A stretch of DNA of 64,000 nucleotides from Ruminiclostridium sufflavum DSM 19573. GTDB lineage: Bacteria; Bacillota; Clostridia; Acetivibrionales; DSM-1351. The number at the start of each line of letters is the position of its first letter. Position 1 is the first letter of the stretch. The notes beneath the pieces are model-generated. The model did not search any database. It was not told where the DNA came from and saw only the letters and a list, made by a program, of their open reading frames with translations. Of the stretch, positions 33,549-42,120 are shown piece by piece. The translations under genes and the position numbers were made by a program. Location: positions 62,001-126,000 of the forward strand of contig NZ_QKMR01000014.1 in NCBI RefSeq assembly GCF_003208175.1, in the 5' to 3' direction.

Positions 33549-33656
33549 TGCTTTCAGAAGTTTATAAGTGCAACTGAGCTTGTGGATAAAGGCAATTACT
33601 GCCGGACACAGGTGAGGTTTTCTTTATAATGAATTCCTTAAAAGGAGGTGAAAATA

Positions 33657-33902
33657 ATGGCGGTTAAGATACGTTTAAAAAGAATAGGTGCTACTAAGAA
33701 GCCTTTTTATAGAGTAGTAGTTGCTGATTCAAGATATCCCAGAGATGGTAGATTTATTGATGAAATAGGTACTTATAATCCTTTGGTAAATCCTGTTGAT
33801 TTCAAAGTTGATGCGGAAAAAGCACAAAAATGGATTAAGAATGGTGCACAGCCTACGGATACAGTTAAGTCACTTCTTAAGAAATCAGGTATTATTCAAT
33901 AA
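33657..33902 (+). CDS. rpsP: Ribosomal protein S16
   Basis: 81-residue small-subunit protein. The start [19 protein letters not shown] and the segment [20 protein letters not shown] are diagnostic. ATG 33657 lies behind AAAGGAGGTG; the apparent upstream MKI extension overlaps the SD. It lies between ffh and khpA, the common Firmicutes order. Confidence 0.98.
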   Translation: MAVKIRLKRIGATKKPFYRVVVADSRYPRDGRFIDEIGTYNPLVNPVDFKVDAEKAQKWIKNGAQPTDTVKSLLKKSGIIQ

Positions 33903-33984
33903 TATCAATGCTATTTTGTGTAACTCAGTTTAAAAAACTAGATTAACTTGAAAGAATCCGGATTTGGGTGTAAAAGGATGCGGT

Positions 33985-34101
33985 GCCTCAATAGCGTGGA
34001 GGTTAGCTTGAGGAAGATGTATATTATAGTTGGTAAAAAATCAGCGTACCTTCACGAGGCTTTCATAAATTTTTCGCCGGAAACCCGGCGTGGAGGTTAT
34101 T
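33985..34101 (+). repeat. SD-hairpin leader of khpA (two diverged units)
   Basis: The box next to khpA has a perfect six-pair stem, CGCCGG (34075-34080) with CCGGCG (34085-34090) and loop AAAC, then TGGAGGTTAT and the ATG. A degenerate second box, GTGCCTCAATAGCGTGGAGG, starts at 33987. Between them lie blocks shared with the sodA repeat: GTGGAGGTTAGCTT, AAATCAGC, CGTACC, CACGA, CTTTC and TAAATTTTT. The two leaders are thus homologous although the genes are not. Confidence 0.75.
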
Positions 34102-34332
34102 ATGAGAGAATTGCTTGAAAACATTGCAAAGGCTCTTGTGGATTATCCAGATGAGGTTTTTGTAAATGAAATTCAAAATGAAAAGTCAATCATCCTTGAG
34201 CTTAAGGTTTCCAAGGATGATATGGGCAAGGTAATCGGTAAGCAAGGCAGAATTGCAAAAGCTATCAGAACTGTTGTCAAGGCTGCGGCAGTCAAAGACA
34301 ACAGAAGGGTAGTAGTGGATATTATACAATGA
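34102..34332 (+). CDS. khpA: KH-domain RNA-binding protein KhpA
   Basis: 76-residue single KH domain with the GxxG loop in MGKVIGKQGRIAKAIRTVVK. KhpA works with KhpB/Jag in Gram-positive bacteria and affects cell division and elongation through RNA binding. The start is ATG 34102, five bases after GGAGG in the SD-hairpin element. Its place between rpsP and rimM is conserved in Firmicutes. It ends at a strong terminator, so rimM may have its own promoter. Confidence 0.94.
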   Translation: MRELLENIAKALVDYPDEVFVNEIQNEKSIILELKVSKDDMGKVIGKQGRIAKAIRTVVKAAAVKDNRRVVVDIIQ

Positions 34333-34357
34333 GAAAAGGGGCGGACGCCCCTTTTCT
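34332..34357 (+). terminator. Terminator after khpA
   Basis: Arms AGAAAAGGGGCG and CGCCCCTTTTCT around GA, starting at the stop codon. The stem is perfect and GC-rich; the U-rich side is inside the stem. Confidence 0.75.
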
Positions 34358-34400
34358 AAAATCAATTATGGCTTGAAGCCTTTGTGCGATAGAATATCTT
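34358..34400. repeat. Inverted-repeat element, partial copy 7
   Basis: AAAATCAATTATGGCTTG then AAGCCTTTGTGCGATAGAA matches the copy near 14238 block for block. The opposite end is not recognisable in the following 200 nt. It sits directly behind the khpA terminator. Confidence 0.6.
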
Positions 34401-34611
34401 GATAATATTCTATCGTTTTTTAGGAATATGGGAATTTAAAGGTTTGAATTCCCTCTTCTGCTTTAAGCAGGCTGTGTCTGAGCAGGGAAAAGTCAGGTGC
34501 CGCTGCAGGCAGCCATCGGAACCCTTGGCTTAGCATACAAGAAATTAAGTAGCCGGTAGCCTTGCAAAGCAAATTTTCAAAAAATATTATCTGTAAAGAT
34601 AGGTGATTTTA

Positions 34612-35121
34612 ATGCTTGAATATTTAATTGTCGGACAGTTAATCAATACTCATGGTGTAAAGGGAGAGCTTAAGGCTGTTTCCATGACAGATGATTCTCA
34701 TAGATTTCTTGACCTTAAATGGGTTTTTATTGATAAAAACGGCAAGCTTGAAAAATATAACATCTCAGGTGTGAAATTTTTCAAGCAATTTGTAATACTT
34801 AAATTCGAAGGTGTCGATTCTATAGATGCAGCTGAGAAGCTGAAAAATCTCTATATGAAAGTTGACAGAGCTAATGCAGTCAGGCTTCCTAAGGGCTCCT
34901 TCTTTATTGCAGATATAATGGGCTTGCAGGTTTATGATGAAAATAATAGCCTTTTAGGCCAGCTCAAGGATGTTATTCATACAGGCAGCAATGATGTATA
35001 TGTTGTAAAAAATGAAGAGGGAAAGGAATTACTTATTCCTGCTCTGAAAAGTGTAGTCATGGAAATTTCTCCGGAAAACGGAAGAATATCTGTAATTTTG
35101 CCGAAAGGACTGCTTGACTGA
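34612..35121 (+). CDS. rimM: Ribosome maturation factor RimM
   Basis: 16S rRNA processing factor that binds S19 in the 30S head. The N-terminal RimM barrel begins LEYLIVGQLINTHGVKGELK and the C-terminal PRC-type barrel contains VYDENNSLLGQLKDVIHTGS and LLIPALKSVV. 169 residues from ATG 34612, with AGGTGA 5 nt upstream; a GTG at 34603 lies inside that SD. The stop codon overlaps the trmD ATG by one base, indicating coupling. Confidence 0.95.
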   Translation: MLEYLIVGQLINTHGVKGELKAVSMTDDSHRFLDLKWVFIDKNGKLEKYNISGVKFFKQFVILKFEGVDSIDAAEKLKNLYMKVDRANAVRLPKGSFFIADIMGLQVYDENNSLLGQLKDVIHTGSNDVYVVKNEEGKELLIPALKSVVMEISPENGRISVILPKGLLD

Positions 35122-35816
35122 TGAAATTTGAGGTGCTTACACTTTTCCCGGATATATTTAATGCTGTAATGAGAGAGAGCATTGTGGGCCGCGCTCAGGA
35201 AAACGGCATTGTTGAAGTAAACGCTGTAAATATAAGAGACTATTCGAAGGACAAGCATAGAAAGGTTGATGACTATCCTTTTGGCGGAGGCACAGGAATG
35301 GTTATGACCTGTCAGCCTGTTATAGATGCATATGAAGATCTTACGAAGGATTTGGAAACCAAGCCAAGGGTTATATATATGAGCCCTCAGGGGCGGGTGC
35401 TGACACAGGATATGGCGAAGGAGCTGTCTGAGGAAAAGCATTTGATATTGCTATGCGGCCATTATGAAGGAATTGACGAGAGAATAATTGAAGAAATAGT
35501 TGATGAGGAGATTTCCATAGGTGATTATGTTCTCACAGGAGGAGAGCTTCCTGCAATGGTGCTCATTGATTGCGTCAGCAGGCTTTTGCAGGGCGTTTTG
35601 GCAAGTGAGGATTCTTACAGCGAGGAATCGCATTTCAATGGATTGCTGGAGTACCCTCAGTATACAAGACCGGCTGATTATAAAGGAAATAAGGTGCCTG
35701 AAATATTGCTTTCAGGACATCATGCAAATATAGAAAAATGGAAAATGGAGCAGTCATTAGAAAGAACAAAATTGAAAAGACCTGATATGTATGAGGCATA
35801 TCAAAAAAAGCTTTAA
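35121..35816 (+). CDS. trmD: tRNA (guanine-N1)-methyltransferase TrmD
   Basis: SPOUT-family methyltransferase that forms m1G37 in tRNA and prevents frameshifting. Signatures: FEVLTLFPDIFNAVMRESI at the N terminus, YPFGGGTGMVM, and the knot segment ISIGDYVLTGGELPAMVLID. 231 residues. It is translationally coupled to rimM and followed by rplS with its own promoter and leader. Confidence 0.97.
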   Translation: MKFEVLTLFPDIFNAVMRESIVGRAQENGIVEVNAVNIRDYSKDKHRKVDDYPFGGGTGMVMTCQPVIDAYEDLTKDLETKPRVIYMSPQGRVLTQDMAKELSEEKHLILLCGHYEGIDERIIEEIVDEEISIGDYVLTGGELPAMVLIDCVSRLLQGVLASEDSYSEESHFNGLLEYPQYTRPADYKGNKVPEILLSGHHANIEKWKMEQSLERTKLKRPDMYEAYQKKL

Positions 35817-35833
35817 AAACATTAAAATTTACT

Positions 35834-35862
35834 TTGCATTATCCAACAAATTATGTTATAAT
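35834..35862 (+). promoter_or_regulatory. rplS promoter
   Basis: TTGCAT (35834-35839), a 17-nt spacer, and a perfect TATAAT (35857-35862) preceded by TG (extended -10). Very strong housekeeping consensus, giving a start about 70 nt before rplS. Confidence 0.8.
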
Positions 35863-35869
35863 GTGCTTT

Positions 35870-35932
35870 GTGTGTAATACGGATGGTCCTCTGCACTTAT
35901 GATGCATGAACATCTAGGAGAGGGAGGAGGAT
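35870..35932 (+). ncRNA. Ribosomal protein L19 leader
   Basis: GGATGGTCCTCTGCAC then TGCATGAACATCTAGGAGAG fits the L19 leader of Firmicutes as I remember it. Three helices can form: GATG with CATC, CCTCT with AGAGG, and TGCA with TGCA. The outer helix ends just before the SD GGAGG, so L19 binding here could block its own translation. Confidence 0.7.
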
Positions 35933-35939
35933 TTATATT

Positions 35940-36281
35940 ATGGATATATTAAGGTCTATTGAAAGTGAACAAATAAGAGCTGACATTCCAAATTTGGAAA
36001 TCGGTGATTTTATCAAGGTTCATGCAAAGATTATAGAAGGAAGCAGGGAAAGAATACAGGTATTCGAAGGAACTGTTATTGCTAAAAAGGGTTCTGGTTT
36101 AAAAGAAACTTTTACAGTAAGAAGAGTATCTTACGGTGTCGGTGTTGAAAGAATTTTCCCCGTAAACTCACCAAGAATTGATCATATTGATGTTGTCAGA
36201 AAAGGTGTTGTCAGAAGAGCTAAGCTATACTATCTGCGTGACAGAGTTGGTAAGGCTGCAAAGATTAAAGAAAAGCTATAA
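35940..36281 (+). CDS. rplS: Ribosomal protein L19
   Basis: 113-residue large-subunit protein at the subunit interface. Typical segments: [55 protein letters not shown] and [17 protein letters not shown]. The start is ATG 35940 after GAGGGAGGAGG. It has a strong own promoter, an autoregulatory leader and a terminator, so it can be expressed independently of trmD. Confidence 0.98.
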   Translation: MDILRSIESEQIRADIPNLEIGDFIKVHAKIIEGSRERIQVFEGTVIAKKGSGLKETFTVRRVSYGVGVERIFPVNSPRIDHIDVVRKGVVRRAKLYYLRDRVGKAAKIKEKL

Positions 36282-36293
36282 TTTTGAAAGCCG

Positions 36294-36330
36294 AAAAACC
36301 TGGAGGCATTATTGTCTCTGGGTTTTTTTA
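36294..36330 (+). terminator. Terminator after rplS
   Basis: Arms AAAAACC-TG-GAG and CTC-TG-GGTTTTTT around GCATTATTGT, ending in seven T residues. Confidence 0.8.
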
Positions 36331-36410
36331 GTAAGATATCCATTTGAAAAATTTTAAAATCAGGACTATTTACTGGAAACCTGAGTATTAAAATAAAATT
36401 ATTGTAAAAA

Positions 36411-36439
36411 TTGATTACTTTAATAAAAGATAGTATAAT
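36411..36439 (+). promoter_or_regulatory. lepB promoter
   Basis: TTGATT (36411-36416), a 17-nt spacer, TATAAT (36434-36439). It lies 58 nt before lepB, after the rplS terminator. Confidence 0.7.
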
Positions 36440-36496
36440 CATTTATGAATAAACTTAAAGCTAGTGTGTTCAAAATAATGACGAGGTGATATTTTA

Positions 36497-37288
36497 ATGG
36501 AAAATAAGAATTCCGAGGGCGGCAAAGATGAAGCTTTAAATGTTGGATTTGATAATGAAGATATCAATGGGAAAAAGGCTTCTGATAATAATAACGGAAA
36601 TGATATTAAAAATGATTCTGATATAAAGCCTGCAGAATATAGCGCAGCTGAAATGAGCAGCAATACTGGCGATGAAGCCGGTAAAATAACGAAAAGCAAA
36701 AAGAAAAATTCAATAGGCAGGGAAATTTTAGAGTGGGTTATGGTTATTGTTGCGGCTCTGTTAATATCAATGCTTATTAAGGCATTTATATTCTCAACCT
36801 ACAAGGTAAATATGGTTTCAATGGAAAATACACTTCATGAAGGTCATAATGTAATAGTTTACAAAACCGGTTACTTTTTTAACGAGCCTGAACGCGGTGA
36901 TATCATAGTATTTATGCATGAGGAAGGCAAAATCAAGAACTTTATTAAGTATCTGCCTATCAGAAATCCCGGCGAGGTTGACTATATAAAGAGAGTTATA
37001 GGCTTACCGGGAGATCAGATTGATATACGCGACGGCTCTGTATATCGCAAATCTGAGGGAGAGAGTGATTTTATCAAGCTGGATGAGCCATATACAAAAA
37101 CAACTACTGATTCGAAAGGTATGCAGCTTCCTTTTACGGTACCTGAAGGCCAGCTGTTTGTAATGGGCGATAACAGAGGACAGAGTCTTGACTCAAGACA
37201 GATAGGGACAATTGATATGGATGCTGTTATAGGCAAGGCTGTTTTCCGCATTTGGCCATTTTCTGTATTCGGCGGATTGTATGACTAA
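36497..37288 (+). CDS. lepB: Signal peptidase I
   Basis: Housekeeping Ser/Lys signal peptidase. 263 residues with an unusually long, Asn/Asp/Glu/Lys-rich N-terminal cytoplasmic tail (about 1-75), one membrane segment (about 80-100, VMVIVAALLISMLIKAFIF), and the S26 catalytic domain: nucleophile Ser108 in NMVSMENTL, Lys165 in DYIKRVIGLPGD, and box E GDNRGQSLDSRQIG. The Ser box reads SMENT rather than the common SMxPT, but both catalytic residues are present. The start is ATG 36497 after GAGGTGAT. A second, SipW-type peptidase is encoded at 46591-47079. Confidence 0.93.
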   Translation: MENKNSEGGKDEALNVGFDNEDINGKKASDNNNGNDIKNDSDIKPAEYSAAEMSSNTGDEAGKITKSKKKNSIGREILEWVMVIVAALLISMLIKAFIFSTYKVNMVSMENTLHEGHNVIVYKTGYFFNEPERGDIIVFMHEEGKIKNFIKYLPIRNPGEVDYIKRVIGLPGDQIDIRDGSVYRKSEGESDFIKLDEPYTKTTTDSKGMQLPFTVPEGQLFVMGDNRGQSLDSRQIGTIDMDAVIGKAVFRIWPFSVFGGLYD

Positions 37289-37360
37289 CCGTCACGATAG
37301 AACACAGGCGTTTCAAGCCTTTGCAATGATATTTTATATCTGAGACGATATTTATATACA

Positions 37361-37409
37361 AGAGTTCTGAGAATGGTAGGAAGTTAGTTGTACCAGACTT
37401 TAGAACTCT
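37361..37409. other. Hairpin between lepB and rbgA
   Basis: AGAGTTCT (37361-37368) pairs with AGAACTCT (37402-37409), and inside it TGGTA (37374-37378) with TACCA (37391-37395). No T-run follows, so it is more likely a structured leader or an mRNA end than a classic terminator. Confidence 0.4.
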
Positions 37410-37443
37410 GTTAATTTATTTAAAATTTTACAAAGGAGAATTT

Positions 37444-38334
37444 ATGAATATTCAATGGTTTCCGGGGCATATGGCAAAGACAAGGAGGCTGATTGCCGAA
37501 AATTTAAAGCTTGTGGATGTTATTATAGAACTCCTTGATGCAAGAATACCATTTAGCAGCAGAAATCCAGAAATTAATTCTTTAATAAATAACAAACCAA
37601 GGCTTGTGGCCTTCAATAAGTCGGATCTGGCAGATGACAAGGTTTCGGGCCAATGGATACAGTGGTATGCGAATCAAGGAATAAAATGTATTTTAATTAA
37701 TTCTATAACCGGTAAGGGACTAAATGAAGTTAAAGCCAGGGCACGTGAAATGATGTCCGAAAAAATTGAACGTGAAAGAGCAAAGGGTAAAATTTTTACA
37801 CCCGTAAAAACTATGGTTGTAGGTATTCCTAATGTCGGAAAATCTTCATTTATAAATAAAATTGTGGGCAGAGCGACAGCCGTGACAGGAGACAGGCCGG
37901 GAGTAACAAGGGGAAAGCAATGGATAAGAATAAATCAGGAAATAGAGCTTTTAGACACACCGGGTATTCTCTGGCCTAAATTTGAAGATCAGGAGGTTGG
38001 CTTGAATCTTGCTTTTACCGGAGCCATTAAGGATGATATAATGGATACATCAGAGGTGGCTATGGAGCTTCTTTACAGGCTTTCACTGCTGTACCCGAAG
38101 GAATTGTATACAAGATTCAAGCTTGAGCCTGCTTCAATCAAAAATCCGGAGCCGCTGGAGCTTTTGGAAACTGTAGGACGCAAGAGAGGCTGTATTATAT
38201 CTAAGGGCCAGATTGACTATTCCAGAATATCCGCAATTGTTCTGGACGAATTCAGAGGCGGAAAAATAGGCAGAATAACGTTGGAAAAGCCGGATGAGAG
38301 AGACTTAAAAGACAGCCAGGAGTTATTTCTTTAA
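37444..38334 (+). CDS. rbgA: Ribosome biogenesis GTPase RbgA (YlqF)
   Basis: Circularly permuted GTPase required for late 50S assembly. Order of motifs is G4-G5 before G1: FNKSDLAD (G4), then GIPNVGKSSFINKI (G1), PGVTRGKQWI (G2) and LLDTPGILWP (G3). The N terminus MNIQWFPGHMAKTRR is diagnostic. 296 residues, normal. The start is ATG 37444 after AAAGGAGAA. It belongs to the conserved lepB-rbgA-rnhB order. Confidence 0.97.
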   Translation: MNIQWFPGHMAKTRRLIAENLKLVDVIIELLDARIPFSSRNPEINSLINNKPRLVAFNKSDLADDKVSGQWIQWYANQGIKCILINSITGKGLNEVKARAREMMSEKIERERAKGKIFTPVKTMVVGIPNVGKSSFINKIVGRATAVTGDRPGVTRGKQWIRINQEIELLDTPGILWPKFEDQEVGLNLAFTGAIKDDIMDTSEVAMELLYRLSLLYPKELYTRFKLEPASIKNPEPLELLETVGRKRGCIISKGQIDYSRISAIVLDEFRGGKIGRITLEKPDERDLKDSQELFL

Positions 38335-38386
38335 CACTATCAAAGGGTTAAATATATTTGACAGTTCTTCATAGGTATTGACAAGC

Positions 38387-38418
38387 TCCGGAAACATCAA
38401 TGGGCGTTCCGGATTTTG
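38387..38418 (+). terminator. Possible terminator after rbgA
   Basis: TCCGGAA (38387-38393) pairs with TTCCGGA (38407-38413), then TTTTGGGG. Moderate stem and a short T-run in a 233-nt gap before rnhB. Confidence 0.5.
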
Positions 38419-38567
38419 GGGTTTTACACTGGTCAGCACCTGTATTCTGTAGTAAAGTATAATTAATGACAATAGCATAAAATATAAGCTGAGCAGCGTG
38501 AAGCCTTGCTATAGCCTTGCAGAGCTTTGTCATGCCCTTTAACAATACATATTGACAGGAGCAAATA

Positions 38568-39341
38568 ATGGCTAAGCTAACATTAAAGCAGATTCAGGAA
38601 CAGGTTCAGGACAAATCAATTCAAGAAGCAATTGATTACCTTATATCTTTGGAGACATGCGGCTCATCAGTGGGCAGGCTGCTTGAGAAATATTACAGGC
38701 TTCGTGAAAAGCATGACAAGGAGACAGAACGCTTGCAAAATATGCTTTCCTATGAGAATAAGGCTATGCAGGAAGGCTGCACCTTGATAGCAGGTGTGGA
38801 TGAAGCGGGCAGAGGACCGCTGGCAGGGCCGGTGGTTGCCGCTGCGGTAATTCTTCCGAAGGGCTTGCTGATAGAGGGAGTGAATGACTCTAAAAAACTC
38901 AGTGAGGCAAAAAGAGAAGCCCTGTTTGAGGTAATAAAGGAAAAAGCTGTTGCATACGGAATTGCGGCAGTTGGCGAAAAGTCTATTGATGATATTAACA
39001 TATTGAATGCCACAAAAAAAGCAATGTTTGATGCAATAAGCCAGCTAAAGCCTTCACCAGACTGTATTCTTTTAGATGCGGTAAGGCTCGAGAATATTGA
39101 TGCGAAGCAGGTGCCTATTATAAAGGGGGACAGCCTGAGCCTTAATATTGCGGCAGCTTCAATATTGGCAAAGGTAACCAGGGACAGATTAATAAGAGAG
39201 TATGATTCAGTATATCCGGAATATGGTTTTGCCGTTCACAAGGGTTATGGAACACCTCAGCATATTTCTGCTATAAAAAAATTCGGACTTTGTCCGATAC
39301 ATAGAGTAAGCTTTATAAATGAGTCGTGGCTTTCAGAATGA
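38568..39341 (+). CDS. rnhB: Ribonuclease HII
   Basis: Removes ribonucleotides and RNA-DNA hybrids. Catalytic acids are seen in IAGVDEAGRGPLAGPVVAAAV (the DE pair) and CILLDAVRLEN; KGDSLSLNIAAASILAKVTRD is the other signature. 257 residues with the approximately 70-residue N-terminal helical extension common in Bacillus-type RnhB. The start is ATG 38568 after GACAGGAG. It is followed by ylqG and ylqH, the order known from B. subtilis. Confidence 0.96.
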   Translation: MAKLTLKQIQEQVQDKSIQEAIDYLISLETCGSSVGRLLEKYYRLREKHDKETERLQNMLSYENKAMQEGCTLIAGVDEAGRGPLAGPVVAAAVILPKGLLIEGVNDSKKLSEAKREALFEVIKEKAVAYGIAAVGEKSIDDINILNATKKAMFDAISQLKPSPDCILLDAVRLENIDAKQVPIIKGDSLSLNIAAASILAKVTRDRLIREYDSVYPEYGFAVHKGYGTPQHISAIKKFGLCPIHRVSFINESWLSE

Positions 39342-39418
39342 TATTATCTGGCAAGCTTCCGCATGAAAAAGCATGAACAAATCAGGCAGTACCGAAATAT
39401 ATTGGGAGGTGTCAGCAG

Positions 39419-41350
39419 GTGAGAGTTGATGGATTTTTTTCTTCAGGAGGATTTACACAAAATACCGGCGGAGATATATTGAGCAGGCTAAAACCGGGAG
39501 ATACAGTCAGAGCGCAGGTGGTTGAAAATTCAGGCAGTGACCTTGCATTGAAGCTGGCAGACGGCTCTGTTATATCAGCTAGTGCCACGAATCCTCTTGA
39601 TGCTGCCGATGGTGAATATGTTAATTTTGTATTCAAGGGCACCGTTGACGGTAAGCCTGTATTCGAGGTTGCAGGCAGAAATGTGCAGCCTCAGGCGGAT
39701 ACATCCTTTGAAAACATAAAAAACACATTGACTGGACTAAATTTACCGGTTACCGAACAGAATATTGAGCTTGCCCGGGCACTGATTAGGCAGAATGTCC
39801 CCGTTAATTCCGAAAGCATGTCAAAGATAATTAATTTAATGAGCAAAAATACTGAATTAAAGCCGGATTCCGCTGCTTTTTTAACCGGTGCAAATATGAC
39901 AAATGATCAGAATAGCATAGATAAGCTTCAGAATCTTTTAGCCGGCAGACTTAAAATCAGCAATGACATAGGTGAACTGCTTAAGCTTATGGGCAGCGAC
40001 GGCAAAAATGCGGCAGAATACGAAAAGCCTGCTGTAATTAACTATATTCTCGGCAGACTTGCTCATGAAATAGCTGCTAAAGGACAAAACCCAGCAACAA
40101 GTGGTGAGCCTGCAAACAATTCCGCTGCCGTACAGAACAGACAACAGAATATATCCTCAAATGCCGGGACAGTATTAGCTGCGGATTCCTTTTCCAAGTC
40201 ATCTGAAAGGTCCTCTCCTTTAAATAATGCTGTCATATCAGGAGAAAATAATATGGCTGATGGCAGTCTCAGTGCTCCCAAGGCCAACAGCCCAGCTAGT
40301 ACTGCGGCGGCAGCTGAAAAATTGGTAAGAGGCACCTATATTCAGAATAATACTGCCTCGGACACATCGGAGAATGATACGGTAAATGACAGTAAAAATA
40401 ATTCCGGAGCAGTAAAAGCAGGTACAGACGGAGAAGGGGCAGCTGCCAGTCAGAAGGCTGCTGCTGTATATTCAGGTTTCAAGAACAAGGCTAATATGAT
40501 TGAACAGCAAATCAGCAATTTGTTCAAGGGCGGGGAGCCTCTCGGAAAGGCAGATTTGCCTTTGCTGAAGTCAATCGGCTCACGGGTTGAATATATGATT
40601 AAAAGCGGTGAAATAACGGCAGATGAGCTTTCAGCGGCAAAGCAGATTGCCGGGGAAATAGATTCCGCAGTTTTTAAAATCATGAAGGGTGAGGAAGGCT
40701 CAAATCTGGCTCAATTGGGTAAAAGCAGCATAAAAGGCTTTGAAAATGCAATAGAAAGTCTTAAAAATTTATTTGTCAGAATAGACGGAAGCAGTGACGA
40801 GATAAATCCGGTCAAGCTGTATAAAAACATGGAGGATGCTATTCAGACACTTAAAGCAGGTTTGCAGCATATGCCGGTATCAATGCAGGAAGCTGCGCTG
40901 AAAATAATAAGCAATCTGGAAAGCAATATGAATTTTATCAATCAACTGAACAACTACAGCTCATATGTACAGATTCCGCTGAGCATATTTAATCAAAATA
41001 CCACCGGCGAGCTTTATATGCTTAAAAGAGGTTCAAAATCCAAAAAGCTTGATGCCTCCCAGATGACAGTGCTGATATCATTAGATAGCACGAATATCGG
41101 AAGAATAGACACCCTGCTGAGTGTGGACAAAAAGAATATAAGTACAAACTTCAGACTTGAAAACAGTGAAGTGTTTGATGTGCTGAAGGAGAACCATAAG
41201 CAGCTTTATACAAGCTTGCTGGAAAAGGGCTACAGGCTTGTTGATTTCACATACAGACTTATGGATGAGCCATTGAATGTTGTAAATTTTGAGGAAGAGG
41301 CAAAAAAAGAATTTATAAAAAGTCCGAATAATATTGATGTATTGGTCTAA
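39419..41350 (+). CDS. ylqG: YlqG-like protein with FliK-type C-terminal domain
   Basis: 643 residues, function unknown. The N-terminal half is low-complexity and rich in Asn, Ser, Ala and Gln (about 210-370). The C-terminal 100 residues (MTVLISLDSTNIGRIDTLLS then FRLENSEVFDVLKENHKQLY) resemble the flagellar hook-length control domain of FliK. No signal peptide. The start is GTG 39419, 8 nt after GGAGGT. The gene sits between rnhB and a FlhB-like gene, as ylqG does in B. subtilis. No flagellar genes are nearby. The FliK relation is based on pattern and context. Confidence 0.75.
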   Translation: MRVDGFFSSGGFTQNTGGDILSRLKPGDTVRAQVVENSGSDLALKLADGSVISASATNPLDAADGEYVNFVFKGTVDGKPVFEVAGRNVQPQADTSFENIKNTLTGLNLPVTEQNIELARALIRQNVPVNSESMSKIINLMSKNTELKPDSAAFLTGANMTNDQNSIDKLQNLLAGRLKISNDIGELLKLMGSDGKNAAEYEKPAVINYILGRLAHEIAAKGQNPATSGEPANNSAAVQNRQQNISSNAGTVLAADSFSKSSERSSPLNNAVISGENNMADGSLSAPKANSPASTAAAAEKLVRGTYIQNNTASDTSENDTVNDSKNNSGAVKAGTDGEGAAASQKAAAVYSGFKNKANMIEQQISNLFKGGEPLGKADLPLLKSIGSRVEYMIKSGEITADELSAAKQIAGEIDSAVFKIMKGEEGSNLAQLGKSSIKGFENAIESLKNLFVRIDGSSDEINPVKLYKNMEDAIQTLKAGLQHMPVSMQEAALKIISNLESNMNFINQLNNYSSYVQIPLSIFNQNTTGELYMLKRGSKSKKLDASQMTVLISLDSTNIGRIDTLLSVDKKNISTNFRLENSEVFDVLKENHKQLYTSLLEKGYRLVDFTYRLMDEPLNVVNFEEEAKKEFIKSPNNIDVLV

Positions 41351-41411
41351 AGCAAGCAGCAGGCTTGCCGTTAAGAATAATTATTTTTGAATTTGAAGGG
41401 AAATTGAAGCT

Positions 41412-41714
41412 ATGGCTCAAGACAAAAATAAAGCCAAAAAGGAAATTAAGCATGCCGCAGCCCTGCGTTATTCTCCGGAGACAGATGCGGCACCAAAGAT
41501 TATTGCGGCCGGAAAGGGTATATTAGCTGAAAAAATAATAGAAAAGGCGCAGGGGAATGAAATCCCTGTATATAAGGACAGCAATCTGGCAAAAACTCTG
41601 TCAGCTCTCGGTATCGGAAATGAAATTCCGCCGGAGATATATGAGGTGGTTGCAGAAATATTAATATTTATAGGTAGTGTAGATAAAAGCTACGGAGAAA
41701 GATATGACAGATAA
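41412..41714 (+). CDS. ylqH: FlhB-like C-terminal domain protein (YlqH)
   Basis: 100-residue soluble protein resembling the cytoplasmic domain of FlhB/YscU export-switch proteins: HAAALRYSPETDAAPKIIAAGKG aligns with the FlhB segment after its NPTH autocleavage site, and GNEIPVYKDSNLAKTLSALGIGNEIPPE with its end. The NPTH motif and the membrane part are missing (KKEIKHAAAL replaces it), so no autocleavage is expected. The start is ATG 41412 after GAAGGGA. Paired with the FliK-like ylqG, and overlapping yraN by 11 nt. Confidence 0.85.
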   Translation: MAQDKNKAKKEIKHAAALRYSPETDAAPKIIAAGKGILAEKIIEKAQGNEIPVYKDSNLAKTLSALGIGNEIPPEIYEVVAEILIFIGSVDKSYGERYDR

Positions 41715-42081
41715 TAATACCAGAAAAGTTGGGCATGAAGGTGAAAAAAAAGCTGTTGAATACCTTAAGGAAAATAATTACGAAATTTTAAAAACAAATT
41801 TCAGAGCCGGCAGAATAGGAGAAATAGATATAATTGCAAAGGAAGCCCAATGCATTTGCTTTATAGAGGTAAAAACGAGAAAATCCCTCCGTTTTGGTAT
41901 GCCAAGAGAGGCAGTTACAGTTAGGAAACAGGAAAAAATAAAACTTATTGCTTCGGTATATCTGTCCAATACAGGTAATATGAATCAAAGCGTACGTTTT
42001 GATGTCATAGAAATAAATATGAAAAATAATAATAGTGTAAATGAAATAGAAAATATCAGCATAATTAAAAATGCTTTCTGA
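41704..42081 (+). CDS. yraN: UPF0102 family protein YraN
   Basis: 125 residues with a restriction-endonuclease-like fold; biochemical role unproven. The nuclease-type motif is visible as GRIGEIDIIAKEAQCICFIEVKTRKS (D in EIDII, then E-x-K in IEVKTRK). N terminus KVGHEGEKKAVEYLKENNYEIL is typical. ATG 41704 overlaps the end of ylqH. In many bacteria yraN lies near rnhB, as here. Confidence 0.92.
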   Translation: MTDNNTRKVGHEGEKKAVEYLKENNYEILKTNFRAGRIGEIDIIAKEAQCICFIEVKTRKSLRFGMPREAVTVRKQEKIKLIASVYLSNTGNMNQSVRFDVIEINMKNNNSVNEIENISIIKNAF

Positions 42082-42120
42082 TATAAATATATTATAATAC
42101 GTAAACCGGAGGCCAGTTAA

